DNA of 64,000 bases from Streptomyces sp. P9-A2 (GCF_036634175.1 NZ_JAZIFX010000001.1:5146001-5210000); one strand, 5' to 3'. Shown: positions 1 to 10,398, counted from the first letter of the stretch. Program-made: numbers and translations. Notes: a model not told the origin generated them from the letters alone.

Positions 1-1010
1 AGGACGATCGTCACCGGCATGCCCGTCACATGCTGGTGGTACAGCTCGCTCAGCCGTCTGACCTGCTGGTCGGGCGAGGACCGCTCACGGAACAGCAACT
101 GCTCGCGGGGCGCCCCCAGCCGGTTCAGCAGATGCAGCAGCGCGTCCCGGGTGGGCAGCGGCGCCTCGCCGGGGCTGTCGGCGCGCAGATCGACCACGCA
201 GGCGCCGCGGAAGTGGTCCTTCAGGTCGTGCGTGGCGCGCACCGCGAGCGTGGTCCGGCCGCTGCCGGGCGCCCCGTACAGCACCACCACCGTGGGCAGT
301 GTCTCCGTGGTCGCGCGCGCGGCCTGCGCCCACTGCCGGATCTGCGCCATCTCCCGCCGCCGCCCCGCGAACGTCCCCACCGGCTCGGGCAGTTGGCCGA
401 ACGACTGCTCGAGGACACTGCGCCCGCGGGCCGCCGCGCTCTTGTCGGCGCCGCGCAGCCGCGGTCCCGTCCGCCGGGACCCGGTGGACGCGGCGAGCAT
501 CCGCTGCTGGTCCAGGAACGGCCGGATGCCGCGCACCTCCAGCGCCGTCAGCCACTGCAGCCGCAGCTGCTCCGGTCCGCCCGGCTGGCTCACGGCGCCG
601 GCCCGGTGGTGGGCGGCGGGCACATGCGCGCCCACGACCTTCACCACGGTCGCCGCCGCCCCGGCCACCCCGACGGCCACGCCCGCGCCGAGCGCCGTCC
701 CGGTCCCGGTGCCGAGGAAGAGGTCGGCGACCACGGCCGTCGCCCCGGCCACCCCGGCCACCAGTAACGGCGTCCCGGCGCCCTCACGGGCGTACCGCTG
801 GCGGAGGGTGAGCTGTCCGGCCGCCGCGTCGTCCAGAGCACGGGTGTACGCCTCGTACTCCTCGGCCGCCGTCCGCGCCATCGCCTCCAGCGCGCCGCGT
901 GCCCGGGACACCAGCAGCTTCCCGTCGGTGCGCCCGCCCGACCGGCGCACCTCTTCCTCCACAGCCCGTGCCAACAACCGCTCGGCGTCCGCACGATGAC
1001 TGTCCCGCAT
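1..1010 (-). CDS. STAND/NB-ARC-type P-loop NTPase, N-terminal part (cut by window edge)
   Basis: The frame is open from an ATG at 1010 to the window edge, giving about 336 residues. A GGAGGGG ribosome site lies 8 nt upstream. Residues 1-70 are charged and helical. Residues 81-125 are Ala/Gly/Val-rich and hydrophobic, possibly two membrane-associated segments. A Walker A loop, GAPGSGRTT, lies at about 247-255 after the strand VVVLY. This layout (helical leader, then a nucleotide-binding domain, with sensor repeats expected beyond the edge) is that of Streptomyces STAND ATPases used in signalling. The C-terminal sensor or effector part is not in the window, so ligand and output are unknown. The frame has strong GC3 bias, and the overlapping plus-strand frames are shadows. 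Confidence 0.8.
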   Translation of the reverse strand, partial: MRDSHRADAERLLARAVEEEVRRSGGRTDGKLLVSRARGALEAMARTAAEEYEAYTRALDDAAAGQLTLRQRYAREGAGTPLLVAGVAGATAVVADLFLGTGTGTALGAGVAVGVAGAAATVVKVVGAHVPAAHHRAGAVSQPGGPEQLRLQWLTALEVRGIRPFLDQQRMLAASTGSRRTGPRLRGADKSAAARGRSVLEQSFGQLPEPVGTFAGRRREMAQIRQWAQAARATTETLPTVVVLYGAPGSGRTTLAVRATHDLKDHFRGACVVDLRADSPGEAPLPTRDALLHLLNRLGAPREQLLFRERSSPDQQVRRLSELYHQHVTGMPVTIV

Positions 1011-1251
1011 GTCACGTCCCCCTCCGGGGGCCCCGGCCGCCCCCGGTGTGCCCGGGTGTCCTGGGGTCCCTCCCGTCCCCTCCCCGAGACCCTTTCGGGT
1101 TATGCGTGAGCCTGGTGTCCTGTGCACGCCATATCTCGGGGAGGGAGGACAAGCCGCCGCCCGAGGAGACCCCCGGGCGGGCACCCGAGGAGACAGCCGG
1201 GCGGGCACCTGGGCGGGGCATCCGGGCCGGCACCCGGCCGGGCGCTTGGGT

Positions 1252-1284
1252 AGCGGACAGCGGACAGCGGACAGCGGACAGCGG
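1252..1284. repeat. 7-bp tandem repeat (agcggac, 4.7 copies)
   Basis: Four perfect copies of agcggac plus a partial fifth lie in the leader upstream of the thioredoxin-fold gene. The surrounding 1011-1336 region is Gly/Arg/Pro-codon-like GC-rich filler with no gene supported. Confidence 0.85.
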
Positions 1285-1336
1285 CCGGGTACCCGGCCGC
1301 AGCGGTGCCGTGCCGGTCCTGGGGCAGGATGGACCC

Positions 1337-3379
1337 ATGCCGAACCGACTGGCCCACGAGACGTCCCCCTACCTCCTTCAGCACGCCGACAACCCCGTCG
1401 ACTGGTGGCCCTGGTCGGACGAGGCCTTCGCCGAGGCGCGCGAGCGGAACGTGCCCGTCCTGCTGAGCGTCGGGTACGCGAGCTGCCACTGGTGCCATGT
1501 GATGGCGCACGAGTCGTTCGAGGACCGGGCCACCGCCGACTACCTGAACGCGCGCTTCGTGAGTGTCAAGGTGGACCGCGAGGAGCGCCCCGACGTGGAC
1601 GCCGTCTACATGGAGGCCGTGCAGGCGGCGACCGGGCAGGGCGGCTGGCCGATGACGGTGTTCCTCACCCCGGACGCCGAGCCGTTCTATTTCGGCACCT
1701 ACTTCCCGCCCGAGCCCCGCCAGGGCATGCCGTCCTTCCGGCAGCTGCTCCAGGGCGTGCACCAGGCCTGGGACGAGCGCCGGGAGGAGGTCGCCGAGGT
1801 CGCCGGGAAGATCGTGCGGGACCTGGCCGGACGGGAGATCTCCTACGGCGACGCGCAACCGCCCGGCGACGAGCAGCAGTCGCAGGCACTGCTCGGCCTG
1901 ACCAGGGAGTACGACCCGCAGCGCGGCGGATTCGGCGGGGCGCCGAAGTTCCCGCCGTCCATGGTGATCGAGTTCCTGCTCAGGCACCACGCCCGCACCG
2001 GCGCCGAGGGCGCCCTGCAGATGGCGCGGGACACCGCCGAGCGGATGGCGCGCGGCGGGATCTACGACCAGCTCGGCGGAGGCTTCGCCCGCTACTCCGT
2101 CGACCGGGACTGGGTGACCCCGCACTTCGAGAAGATGCTCTACGACAACGCCCTGCTGTGCCGCGTCTACGCCCATCTGTGGCGGTCCACCGGGTCGGAG
2201 CTCGCGCGCCGGGTCGCGCTGGAGACCGCCGACTTCATGGTCCGCGAACTGCGCACGCCGGAGGGCGGGTTCGCGTCCGCACTCGATGCCGACAGCGACG
2301 ACGGCACCGGGCGGCACGTCGAGGGGGCCTACTACGTCTGGACGCCGGCGCAACTGCGGGAGGCGCTCGGTGAGCAGGACGCCGAACTCGCCGTGCGCTA
2401 CTTCGGGGTGACCGAGGGGGGCACCTTCGAGGAAGGCGCCTCCGTACTCCAATTGCCCCAGCAGGAAGAGGTGTTCGACGCCGACCGGATCGCCGGCCCC
2501 GGCGGGATCAAGGAGCGGCTGCTCGCGGCGCGCGGCGCCCGTCCCGCTCCCGGCCGGGACGACAAGGTCGTCGCCGCCTGGAACGGGCTGGCCGTCGCCG
2601 CGCTCGCCGAGACCGGCGCCTACTTCGACCGGCCGGATCTGACCGAGGCCGCCGTCGCCGCCGCCGACCTGCTGGTCCGGGTGCACCTCGACGACCACGC
2701 CCGGATCGCCCGGACCAGCAAGGACGGCCGGGTCGGCGGCAATGCCGGCGTCCTGGAGGACTACGCCGACGTCGCCGAGGGCTTCCTCGCACTGTCCTCG
2801 GTGACGGGGGAGGGGGTGTGGCTGGAATTCGCCGGGCTGCTGCTCGACCATGTGCTGGCCCGCTTCACCGACCCGGAGTCGGGCGCCCTGTACGACACGG
2901 CGTCCGATGCCGAGCGGCTCATCCGGCGCCCGCAGGACCCGATGGACAACGCCGTCCCGTCCGGCTGGACGGCCGCCGCGGGCGCGCTGCTCGGGTACGC
3001 GGCGCAGACCGGTTCCGCGGCTCATCGCACCGCCGCGGAAAGGGCGTTGGGCGTGGTGAAGGCGCTCGGCCCGCGGGTTCCGCGGTTCGTCGGCTGGGGG
3101 CTCGCGGTGGCCGAGGCGGCGCTGGACGGGCCGCGGGAGGTCGCGGTGGTCGGCCCGGCGCTCGACGATCCGGCGACGAAATCCTTGCACCGTACGGCAC
3201 TTCTGGGCACCGCCCCGGGCGCGGTGGTCGCCGTCGGGGTGCCGGAGAGCGACGAGTTCCCGCTGCTGGCCGACCGGCCCCTGGTGGGCGGTGAACCGGC
3301 CGCGTACGTCTGCCGCAACTTCACCTGTGACGTGCCGACGACCGATCCCGACCGGTTGAACGCGGCCCTGGGCGGCTGA
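1337..3379 (+). CDS. DUF255 thioredoxin-domain protein (YyaL/SSP411 family)
   Basis: 680 residues. The N-terminus [20 protein letters not shown] followed by VDWWPW is the family's hallmark and fixes the start at this ATG, although the frame stays open further upstream. A thioredoxin-like domain occupies about residues 1-170, with the active-site motif C50-H-W-C53 in the context [11 protein letters not shown]. The remainder (about 190-680) is the alpha/alpha-toroid typical of the family, with DADS and NAxPSG-type signatures. Length matches bacterial homologues (650-700). The biochemical role of the family is not settled; a thiol-redox or nucleoside-diphosphate-sugar-related function has been suggested. 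The gene is monocistronic and convergent with the kinase gene downstream. Cytoplasmic, with no signal peptide. Confidence 0.93.
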   Translation: MPNRLAHETSPYLLQHADNPVDWWPWSDEAFAEARERNVPVLLSVGYASCHWCHVMAHESFEDRATADYLNARFVSVKVDREERPDVDAVYMEAVQAATGQGGWPMTVFLTPDAEPFYFGTYFPPEPRQGMPSFRQLLQGVHQAWDERREEVAEVAGKIVRDLAGREISYGDAQPPGDEQQSQALLGLTREYDPQRGGFGGAPKFPPSMVIEFLLRHHARTGAEGALQMARDTAERMARGGIYDQLGGGFARYSVDRDWVTPHFEKMLYDNALLCRVYAHLWRSTGSELARRVALETADFMVRELRTPEGGFASALDADSDDGTGRHVEGAYYVWTPAQLREALGEQDAELAVRYFGVTEGGTFEEGASVLQLPQQEEVFDADRIAGPGGIKERLLAARGARPAPGRDDKVVAAWNGLAVAALAETGAYFDRPDLTEAAVAAADLLVRVHLDDHARIARTSKDGRVGGNAGVLEDYADVAEGFLALSSVTGEGVWLEFAGLLLDHVLARFTDPESGALYDTASDAERLIRRPQDPMDNAVPSGWTAAAGALLGYAAQTGSAAHRTAAERALGVVKALGPRVPRFVGWGLAVAEAALDGPREVAVVGPALDDPATKSLHRTALLGTAPGAVVAVGVPESDEFPLLADRPLVGGEPAAYVCRNFTCDVPTTDPDRLNAALGG

Positions 3380-3408
3380 GCCGGCGGCCGACGCGGCGAG
3401 GCGGACGG

Positions 3409-3475
3409 GCGGCCGGGTTCAACCGGGCCGGGTTCAACCGGGCTGAATTCAACCGGGCCGGGTTCGACCGGACTT
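3409..3475. repeat. Degenerate 15-bp tandem repeat between convergent genes
   Basis: About four copies of a unit resembling gggccgggttcaacc, the last ones diverged (gaattcaacc, gggttcgacc). It lies in the 256-bp convergent gap 3380-3635. No T-tailed hairpin terminator was recognised there. Confidence 0.7.
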
Positions 3476-3635
3476 CCTGACGCCGGTGGTGGCCGGTGTT
3501 GGCCGGTGATCAGGGTGAGGTGTGTCTCTCCGTGGCCCTGCCGCCCGGCGCTGAGGTGCTGGAGACCGGTGGCGCGCACTGCGCAACCGGGCCGCCCCGG
3601 TCTTCGAGGGCCGGGCCCCCGCGGCCACCGCCCCG

Positions 3636-5723
3636 TCAGTGTCCCTCGCACTCCGTCAGGTCCGGGCGGCCCGGCGGGTTCTTGTTGCCCGTCAGGCCGG
3701 ACAGGTGCTTCGTGTACATGTTCTCCCAGGTCTTGCCGGCCAGGATGGTCCGGAGTGCCGAGCACACCTCGTTCTTCAGGAGCGGGGTGCCCGGCCGCAT
3801 CGCCACGCCGTAGCCCTCCGCGCCCTGGATGTTCTCCAGTTGCCGCACCTTGCCCGGGTTCGCCGCCACGTACCCGGCGAGGATGATGTCGTCCGAGGCC
3901 ACCGCGTAGACGTCGGACTTCGGGTCCAGCAGCTTGTCCAGGCAGTCCTGGTAGGTGTTGGGCTGCGACTCCGCCATGGTGAAGCCCAGGTCGGGCAGCG
4001 TGTCCTCGTACGTCGAATCCCGCGCGGTGCAGACCGCGACGCCGTGGTCCCGCAGATCGCTGGAGTCGTTGATCGTGTACCGGCTCGACTTCTCGCGGAC
4101 CAGGAAGCTCCGGCTCGCCTCGTAGTACGGGCCCGCGAAGTCGACGCTGTACTCGCCGGGTGGGGCGGTCTTGCGGTCGTCCGTGATGGTGTACGACGCG
4201 ACGATCAGGTCCACCTTTTTGGTCTTGAGCGCGGTGCTCCGGTAGTCGGTGGCCACCGTGGTGAAGGCGACATCGCTCCTGTCGTAGCCCATGCTCGCGG
4301 CAACGGCGTAGGCCAGGTCGATGTCGTAACCCGAGTATGTCCGGGTCTTCTCGTCATACTTGCTCAGTCCGGGTTGGTCGCCCTTGACACCGATTTTCAG
4401 GCGGGTGTGTGCGGGTGTGTCCTTCCACCGCTGCTGCGCACCGCTTCGGCCCGGGTCCTGGTCCGAGCCGGCCCGGTCGCCGGACGTGTCGTCCCGGCCG
4501 TCGCCCTGCGAGACGAACCAGCCCGCGCCGGCCAGCAGCGCGACGCACACCACCGCTGTCGCCACCTTCCAGCCCCGGTACCGGCCGCGTTTCCCGCTCG
4601 CCGCCGGAGGAGCGGGGACGGGCGCGGCAGGTACGGGTGCCGGGGGAGCGGTGGAGGGCTCCGGCGACGGGTCCGGGTCCGGGTCTGGTGTTTGCGGGCC
4701 GGGTGAGCCCGGGGCCGTCGGCGGGCGCGTGGCCGTGGCGATCCGGGCGGCGTCGGGCGTGGCGGGGCCCCCCAGCACATCACGGAGCATCTCCTCCGCC
4801 GAGGCCGCGTCCAGGCGCTGCCGTGGGTCCGTGATCAGCAGTCCCTGAATGACCGGAGAGAGGGGTCCGGCGTACCGGAGGGTCTGCTCGGGGGACTGCC
4901 TGATGTTCTCCTGGACCTCCCAGACCTCGTTGCCGGCGAAGGGGACGCGGCCCTCGACCATCTCGTACAGCGTGACCCCCAGCGCCCACAGGTCCGACGC
5001 GGGCGTGGGGCCTCGGGACGTGGGGGTGAAGAGTTCGGGTGCCAGGTACGAGGGTGTGCCGACGACGCTTCCGGAGCGGGTCACCCGGGTCGCGCCGTCG
5101 AACGTGGCGATCCCGAAGTCCACCAGGATCGCGAGCCCGTCGTCCCGGACGAGGACGTTGCCCGGCTTCACGTCGCGGTGGACGACCGACGCGCCGTGGA
5201 CCGCCCGCAGGCCCTGGAGGATCTGGAGGCCGATGTCCGCCGCCCGGGGCACGGAGAGCACCCGTTCGCTGCGCAACAGGTCCGCCAGAGACCTCGCTTC
5301 GAGCAGCTTCATCACGATCCAGACCTGGTTGTCGGTCTCGATCCGGTCGTGGACCGTCACCACGTTCTGGTGCTCGATCTTGGCGATGGCCTCCGCTTCA
5401 CGCCGCGCCCGCCGCATCGCCGCCGTCCGCGCGTCCGCGGTCATGGCGTTCCGGCCGAGCAGCCCCTTCACGGCGACCAACCGGCGCAGTCGCCGGTCGT
5501 GGGCCTTCCAGACCTCGCCCATCCCCCCGCTGCCGATCGGCTCCAGCAGCTCGTAGCGGCCGTCGATCACGGTGCGGGAGGACGGCTGATCGCCGTGCGG
5601 CGGCGTCCCCGGCCACTGCTGCGGCGCGCCCGTGTCCGCGCGCTGGAGGCCGTCGCCCGCCCAGCGGTCGGAACGCCCGGCAGTTCCGTCGGCTGCTCCG
5701 CCGGCTCTGTCTTCGCTGTGCAT
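3636..5723 (-). CDS. Receptor-type Ser/Thr protein kinase fused to an extracellular amino-acid-binding (SBP type 3) domain
   Basis: 695 residues from the ATG at 5723, which is preceded by a G-rich ribosome site; the frame runs further upstream but has no kinase-like sequence. Residues 1-55 are a variable leader. About 56-320 is a Hanks-type kinase domain: Gly loop IGSGGMGEVW (about 63-72), AVKGLL lysine, catalytic HRDVKPGNV near 180, DFGIATFDG. A Pro/Ala/Asp-rich linker follows. One membrane helix (VATAVVCVALLAGAGWFVS) lies near 386-405. From about 440 to 695 there is a periplasmic-binding-protein fold of the ABC amino-acid type (LKIGVKGDQPG, GYDIDLAYAVA, DLIVASYTIT, YYEASRSFLV). The topology predicts an outside ligand sensor driving an inside kinase, conceptually like mycobacterial PknG/GlnX glutamate sensing but in one chain. 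The ligand is inferred only. It is divergent from nothing obvious and convergent with the DUF255 gene. Confidence 0.92.
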   Translation of the reverse strand: MHSEDRAGGAADGTAGRSDRWAGDGLQRADTGAPQQWPGTPPHGDQPSSRTVIDGRYELLEPIGSGGMGEVWKAHDRRLRRLVAVKGLLGRNAMTADARTAAMRRARREAEAIAKIEHQNVVTVHDRIETDNQVWIVMKLLEARSLADLLRSERVLSVPRAADIGLQILQGLRAVHGASVVHRDVKPGNVLVRDDGLAILVDFGIATFDGATRVTRSGSVVGTPSYLAPELFTPTSRGPTPASDLWALGVTLYEMVEGRVPFAGNEVWEVQENIRQSPEQTLRYAGPLSPVIQGLLITDPRQRLDAASAEEMLRDVLGGPATPDAARIATATRPPTAPGSPGPQTPDPDPDPSPEPSTAPPAPVPAAPVPAPPAASGKRGRYRGWKVATAVVCVALLAGAGWFVSQGDGRDDTSGDRAGSDQDPGRSGAQQRWKDTPAHTRLKIGVKGDQPGLSKYDEKTRTYSGYDIDLAYAVAASMGYDRSDVAFTTVATDYRSTALKTKKVDLIVASYTITDDRKTAPPGEYSVDFAGPYYEASRSFLVREKSSRYTINDSSDLRDHGVAVCTARDSTYEDTLPDLGFTMAESQPNTYQDCLDKLLDPKSDVYAVASDDIILAGYVAANPGKVRQLENIQGAEGYGVAMRPGTPLLKNEVCSALRTILAGKTWENMYTKHLSGLTGNKNPPGRPDLTECEGH

Positions 5724-5899
5724 ACGACCCCCCGCGCAATGCGTGAACCAGGCCACACTAGTTGCCGTTTCCTCACGCTCGGACGCGACATTCTGACGTG
5801 CCGGTTCACGCCCGGCGGCCCGGTGGTGCGGACGCCTCTCAGGAGCGGAACCGCCGTTGCTCTTCGGTGACCGGCCGTTGACCCACTGGCCTGCGGGAG

Positions 5900-5942
5900 A
5901 GCACAGGGACTCCAGCACAGGGACTCCAGCACAGGGAGTCCA
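5900..5942. repeat. 14-bp tandem repeat, three copies
   Basis: The unit agcacagggactcc is repeated three times, the third with one mismatch, in the 230-bp gap upstream of the kinase gene and downstream of the Mut7-C gene. Its position fits a leader or 3' region; no function can be read from it. Confidence 0.8.
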
Positions 5943-5953
5943 CCTCGCCGGCC

Positions 5954-6706
5954 TCAGCCAGGAGTGCGCCGGGCTTCTTCCCCCTGGGCGACCCGGCTCA
6001 GCGCGCTTTCCACGATCGCCTCCAACTTGTCGTGGTGCGCGCCCCGCCAGTAGGCGCGGCCGCAGTCGGCGCACTGGGCGAACACGTCGTACGAGCGGTG
6101 CGTGCCGCTCTTCAGCTGGTCGGCGACCTCGTCCTTGGTGGCGGTGCGGAGCAGTCCGTTGCAGGCGGTGCAGCGGGTCCAGGGGCGCAGCTCGGGCCGG
6201 AACCGGTCCAGGACGTACGGGAGCTGCTCGTCGGGCCCGGTGCTGTAGACGAACGCGCCGGCCCACAGTTCCCGGCGGCGCAGCAGCCCGCGGTCGCGGC
6301 TGAGCATCACCCGCTTCTCGGCCGCGGACCGGGCGGCCAGGGCGGGGTCGCCGATGTCCGTCGACTCGTACGCCGTGTCGACGCCCAGCAGCCGCAGCCG
6401 GCGGGCCAGTGTGCCGAGGTGGACGTCGAGGAGGAAGCGGAGCGGGGCACCGGGTACGTGCTGGGGGTGGGCGACGGGGTGGACGGTGACCGACTCGCCC
6501 GTGGCCGGGAGGTGTGAGACGGGCACCTCGCGGCCGTCCACGAGCAGTGCGCCGACCTCGGTCAGCGGGACGCCGAGGGACTCGACGACGTGACCGAGGG
6601 TGGAGACGCCGTCGGCCGGGGCCACCGCGCCGCCGGTGGTGCGTGCCCGGGGGACGAAGACGAGCAGGTCGGGGGCGAACTCGACGTGGATCTCGGGACC
6701 GTTCAC
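5954..6706 (-). CDS. Mut7-C RNase-domain protein with N-terminal ubiquitin-like domain
   Basis: 250 residues. Residues about 1-85 form a MoaD/ubiquitin-like beta-grasp region (VEFAPDLLVFVP, VGALLVDGREV, VTVHPVAHPQ). Residues about 90-235 are the Mut7-C domain: RFLLDVHLGTLARRLRLLG, the acid-rich VMLSRDRGLLRRRE (PIN-like nuclease core), then a zinc-ribbon-like region with CTAC near 178 and CADC near 212. This two-domain arrangement is common in actinobacteria. The family is predicted to be an RNase, by PIN-like fold, but substrates are not established. The gene is followed at 230 bp by the kinase gene on the same strand, and upstream lies the HlyIII gene, also on the minus strand. Confidence 0.9.
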   Translation of the reverse strand: MNGPEIHVEFAPDLLVFVPRARTTGGAVAPADGVSTLGHVVESLGVPLTEVGALLVDGREVPVSHLPATGESVTVHPVAHPQHVPGAPLRFLLDVHLGTLARRLRLLGVDTAYESTDIGDPALAARSAAEKRVMLSRDRGLLRRRELWAGAFVYSTGPDEQLPYVLDRFRPELRPWTRCTACNGLLRTATKDEVADQLKSGTHRSYDVFAQCADCGRAYWRGAHHDKLEAIVESALSRVAQGEEARRTPG

Positions 6707-6787
6707 CGGATCAGGATGTCATGCGCGCGGCCCGTGGCTCCGGGATTTCGGGGCGCCCCGGCCCGGTGGTCCGGGGCGCCCCTCGGC

Positions 6788-7528
6788 TCATCCGTGCTGG
6801 GAGGCCACCAGGAAGATGCCCACGTAGTGGGCGATGAAGGCGGCCAGGGTCAGGGAGTGGAAGACCTCGTGGAAACCGAACCAGCGCGGTGACGGGTTGG
6901 GCTTCTTGAGGCCGTAGATCACCCCGCCCGCGCTGTAGAGCAACCCGCCCACGATCACCAGGACCAGGACGGCGATGCCGCCGGCGCGCATGAAGTCGGG
7001 GAGGTAGAAGACGGCGGCCCAGCCCATCGCGATGTAGCAGGGGGTGTAGAGCCAGCGCGGGGCTCCCACCCAGAACACGCGGAAGGCGATGCCGGCGAGG
7101 GCCGCCGCCCAGATGCCCCACAGCAGCCATTGGCCCTTGGCGTCCGGCAGGAGCAGCAGGGTGAGCGGCGTGTAGGTGCCGGCGATGATCAGGAAGATGT
7201 TGGCGTGATCGAGGCGGCGGAGCACTCCGTCCATGCGCGGGCTCCAGTCGCCTCGGTGGTACAGGGCGCTCACACCGAACAGCAGGCAGGCCGTCAGCGC
7301 GAAGACCGCGCAGGCGATCCGGCCCCGGGTCGAGTCGGCGAGGGCGACGAGCACCAGTCCGGCGACCAGGGCGGCGGGGAACATACCCAGGTGCAGCCAG
7401 CCGCGGAGCTTGGGTTTGACCGGATGGGGGAGCGAGAGCGGGACCGGGCCGCGGCCTTCGGCCGGCTGTTCTGTGGGTGCGTCAGGCGCGTCGGGGGCGT
7501 CGGGGGCGAACGCTGTCATAACCGCCAT
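6788..7528 (-). CDS. Hemolysin III family (PAQR/YqfA-like) membrane protein
   Basis: 246 residues from ATG 7528 (an alternative ATG lies at 7519). Seven hydrophobic segments follow a short DAPDAPDAP-rich N-terminus. Family signatures: SALYHRGDWSP after the second helix, a HANIFLIIAGTYTP segment, and the C-terminal HEVFHSLTLAAFIAHYV, whose Ser and His residues form the putative metal site of PAQR/HlyIII proteins. Despite the name, haemolytic activity is not implied; bacterial members are linked to membrane fluidity and lipid homeostasis. Only 6 bp separate the start from an inverted TACGG/CCGTA element, so regulation at or very close to the start codon is likely. The frame continues upstream through a repeat array but that part is not protein-like. 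Confidence 0.9.
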   Translation of the reverse strand: MAVMTAFAPDAPDAPDAPTEQPAEGRGPVPLSLPHPVKPKLRGWLHLGMFPAALVAGLVLVALADSTRGRIACAVFALTACLLFGVSALYHRGDWSPRMDGVLRRLDHANIFLIIAGTYTPLTLLLLPDAKGQWLLWGIWAAALAGIAFRVFWVGAPRWLYTPCYIAMGWAAVFYLPDFMRAGGIAVLVLVIVGGLLYSAGGVIYGLKKPNPSPRWFGFHEVFHSLTLAAFIAHYVGIFLVASQHG

Positions 7529-7534
7529 CGTACC

Positions 7535-7546
7535 TACGGAGCCGTA
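7535..7546. promoter_or_regulatory. Inverted repeat TACGG-AG-CCGTA at the HlyIII gene start
   Basis: Five-bp perfect arms with a 2-bp centre, ending 6 bp before the ATG at 7528 on the minus strand. A further TTACGG half-site follows at 7549-7554. The spacing suggests an operator overlapping a very short leader. The regulator is not identified; the arms are short, so chance is possible. Confidence 0.45.
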
Positions 7547-7654
7547 AGTTACGGGCCGGTGTGCCGGGATCGATCTTGCCGGAGTGGCCATCCTCTCACG
7601 TGACGTACTCGTCAGTACGCCCCGTGGCGCATCCCGGGCCGGCGGGGGAGGTCG

Positions 7655-8290
7655 TGCAGGGAAGTCGCATGCGGAAGCCCTCCGGCGGGGCCGCCCGGGA
7701 AAGCCCTCCGGCGGGCCGTTCGGGATGGCCGTTCGGGGAGGTCGCCCGAGTGTGCCGTCCGGTGGGGCTGTCTGAGGATGCCGTCCGGCGGGGCTGTCCG
7801 GGATGGCCGTTCGGGGAGGTCGCCCGAGTGTGCCGTCCGGTGGGGCTGTCTGAGGATGCCGTCCGGCGGGGCTGTCCGGGATGGCCGTTCGGGGAGGTCG
7901 CCCGAGTGTGCCGTCCGGTGGGGCTGTCTGAGGATGCCGTCCGGCGGGGCTGTCCGGGATGGCCGTTCGGGGAGGTCGCCCGAGGGTGCCGTCCGGTGGG
8001 GCTGTCCGAGGATGCCGTCCGGCGGACCGTTCGGGATGGCCGTTCAGGGAAGTCACCCGAGGACGCCGTCCGGCGGGCTGTCTGAGGATGCCGTCCGGCG
8101 GGCCGTCCGGGATAGCCGTTCAGGGAGGTCGCCCGGGGCGCTGTCCGGTGGGGCCGCCGAGGTGGCGGTCCGGTGAGGTCACTCGGGGCGGCTCTCCGGC
8201 GAAGCCGTCGGGGAGGTCACCCAGGGGGTCATCCGGGGAGGCCGTCCGGCGAAGCCGCCCGGGGAGGTCGCCGGGCGAGGCCGTCCGGGG
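7655..8290. repeat. G-rich minisatellite, 78-bp period
   Basis: A unit beginning gatgccgtccggcggggctg recurs at 7777, 7855, 7933 and 8011, exactly 78 bp apart and nearly identical, then decays (next copy at 8087, 76 bp on) into shorter gccgtccgg/gaggtc modules on both sides. Because 78 is a multiple of 3, long frames stay open on both strands, but none has a ribosome site or a recognisable product. It fills the roughly 1-kb gap between the HlyIII gene and pckG. Purine-rich G clusters lie on the plus strand throughout. The rest of 8291-8567 holds the pckG leader and no other gene. Confidence 0.9.
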
Positions 8291-8567
8291 GCGGCCGAGA
8301 GGGAGTCGAGGGCGAGGCGGTAAAGAGATGGTCGGATGAACGCAACGCGCCCGTAAAGAAACCCAGCGTGCATGCCTTCCCTTCCCGGAAACAGTGGTCA
8401 GCGTCACTCTGCTCACATGTGAGACCCCCTGGACAGATGGGCACTCGCATCGGAGGATCAAATGAGTGCGGTCGGCACCGGATGAGCGCCAGGGTTCCAT
8501 CGTGAAGTATCCGGGCCGCAGCCCCCACGGGGCCCTCCAGTCAAAGAACCCTCACTTAGGAGCAATC

Positions 8568-10388
8568 GTGGCGCGCGACATCGCGGCTCCCGGCGTCCCC
8601 ACCACCCACCAGGGACTCATCTCCTGGGTCAACGAGATCGCCGAGCTGACCCAGCCGGACCACGTGGTCTGGTGCGACGGCTCCGAGGCCGAGTACCAGC
8701 GGCTGAGCGAAGAACTGGTCGACAAGGGCACGTTCCGCAAACTCGACCCGATCAAGCGCCCCAACTCCTACTACGCGGCCTCCGACCCCAGCGACGTCGC
8801 CCGCGTCGAGGACCGCACCTTCATCTGCTCCGAGAAGGAGGAGGACGCCGGGCCCACCAACCACTGGAAGGCCCCCGGCGAGATGCGGGAGATCTTCACC
8901 GGTGAGAAGGGCGTCTTCCGCGGCTCCATGAAGGGCCGCACGATGTACGTCGTGCCCTTCTGCATGGGCCCCCTCGGCTCGCCGCTCTCCGCGATCGGTG
9001 TCGAGATCACCGACTCCGCGTACGTCGCCGTCTCCATGCGCACCATGACCCGCATGGGGCAGCCGGTCCTGGACGAGCTCGGCTCCGACGGCTTCTTCGT
9101 CAAGGCCGTGCACACCGTCGGCGCCCCCCTGGAGCCCGGCCAGGAGGACGTGCCCTGGCCCTGCAACAGCACCAAGTACATCTCGCACTTCCCCGAGGAC
9201 CGCGAGATCTGGTCCTACGGCTCCGGCTACGGCGGCAACGCCCTGCTCGGCAAGAAGTGCTACGCCCTGCGCATCGCCTCCGTCATGGCCCGCGACGAGG
9301 GCTGGCTCGCCGAGCACATGCTGATCCTCAAGCTGACCCCGCCCACCGGGGAGTCCAAGTACGTCGCCGCCGCCTTCCCGAGCGCCTGCGGCAAGACCAA
9401 CCTCGCCATGCTGGAGCCCACGATCTCCGGCTGGACCGTCGAGACGATCGGTGACGACATCGCCTGGATGCGGTTCGGCGAGGACGGCCGCCTCTACGCG
9501 ATCAACCCCGAGGCCGGCTTCTTCGGCGTCGCGCCCGGCACCGGCGAGCACACCAACGCCAACGCGATGAAGACCCTGTGGGGCAACTCCGTCTTCACCA
9601 ACGTCGCCCTCACCGACGACGGCGACGTGTGGTGGGAAGGCATGACCGAGGAGACCCCGGCCCACCTGACCGACTGGAAGGGCAACGACTGGACGCCCGA
9701 GTCGGGCACGCCCGCCGCCCACCCCAACGCCCGCTTCACCACGCCCGCCGCCCAGTGCCCGATCATCGCGCCCGAGTGGGAGGACCCCAAGGGCGTGCCG
9801 ATCTCCGCGATCCTCTTCGGCGGGCGCCGCGCCACCGCCGTACCGCTGGTCACCGAGTCCTTCGACTGGAACCACGGTGTCTTCCTCGGGGCCAACGTGG
9901 CCTCCGAGAAGACCGCCGCCGCCGAGGGCAAGGTCGGCGAGCTGCGCCGCGACCCGTTCGCCATGCTGCCTTTCTGCGGCTACAACATGGGCGACTACAT
10001 GGGCCACTGGATCGACGTGGCGAAGGACAAGGAGCAGTCCAAGCTGCCGAAGATCTACTACGTCAACTGGTTCCGCAAGAACGACGAGGGCACGTTCGTC
10101 TGGCCCGGCTTCGGTGAGAACAGCCGCGTCCTGAAGTGGATCGTGGAGCGCCTGGCGGGCAAGGCGGACGGCGTCGAGACCCCGATCGGCGTCCTGCCGA
10201 CCAAGGAGTCCCTCGACACGGACGGCCTCGAACTGGCCGACGCGGACCTGGACTTCCTGCTCAGCGTCGACAAGGAGGTGTGGCGCGAGGAGGCCGCCCT
10301 GGTCCCCGACCACCTCAACACCTTCGGCGACCACACGCCCACCGAGCTGTGGGACGAGTACCGCGCCCTGGTGCAGCGCCTGGGCTGA
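8568..10388 (+). CDS. pckG: Phosphoenolpyruvate carboxykinase (GTP)
   Basis: 606 residues. GTG start at 8568 with AGGAG six nt upstream gives the N-terminus [20 protein letters not shown], matching actinobacterial PckG. The enzyme converts oxaloacetate + GTP to PEP + GDP + CO2, the gateway from the TCA cycle to gluconeogenesis. Visible motifs: PEPCK-specific P-loop FPSACGKTN near 270, the metal-binding IGDDIAWM, the N-terminal R-substrate region, and NWFRKNDEG near 505. Length is the family norm (600-620). It is monocistronic and cytoplasmic. A G-rich minisatellite lies immediately upstream, so its promoter must sit in about 8290-8560. A compact hairpin follows the stop codon. Confidence 0.98.
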   Translation: MARDIAAPGVPTTHQGLISWVNEIAELTQPDHVVWCDGSEAEYQRLSEELVDKGTFRKLDPIKRPNSYYAASDPSDVARVEDRTFICSEKEEDAGPTNHWKAPGEMREIFTGEKGVFRGSMKGRTMYVVPFCMGPLGSPLSAIGVEITDSAYVAVSMRTMTRMGQPVLDELGSDGFFVKAVHTVGAPLEPGQEDVPWPCNSTKYISHFPEDREIWSYGSGYGGNALLGKKCYALRIASVMARDEGWLAEHMLILKLTPPTGESKYVAAAFPSACGKTNLAMLEPTISGWTVETIGDDIAWMRFGEDGRLYAINPEAGFFGVAPGTGEHTNANAMKTLWGNSVFTNVALTDDGDVWWEGMTEETPAHLTDWKGNDWTPESGTPAAHPNARFTTPAAQCPIIAPEWEDPKGVPISAILFGGRRATAVPLVTESFDWNHGVFLGANVASEKTAAAEGKVGELRRDPFAMLPFCGYNMGDYMGHWIDVAKDKEQSKLPKIYYVNWFRKNDEGTFVWPGFGENSRVLKWIVERLAGKADGVETPIGVLPTKESLDTDGLELADADLDFLLSVDKEVWREEAALVPDHLNTFGDHTPTELWDEYRALVQRLG

Positions 10389-10398
10389 TCACGCCCGC

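Noticed and set aside
7561..8176. Long plus- and minus-strand frames across the 78-bp repeat
   Set aside because: A 78-bp period keeps any frame open. No ribosome site, signal or family match was seen.
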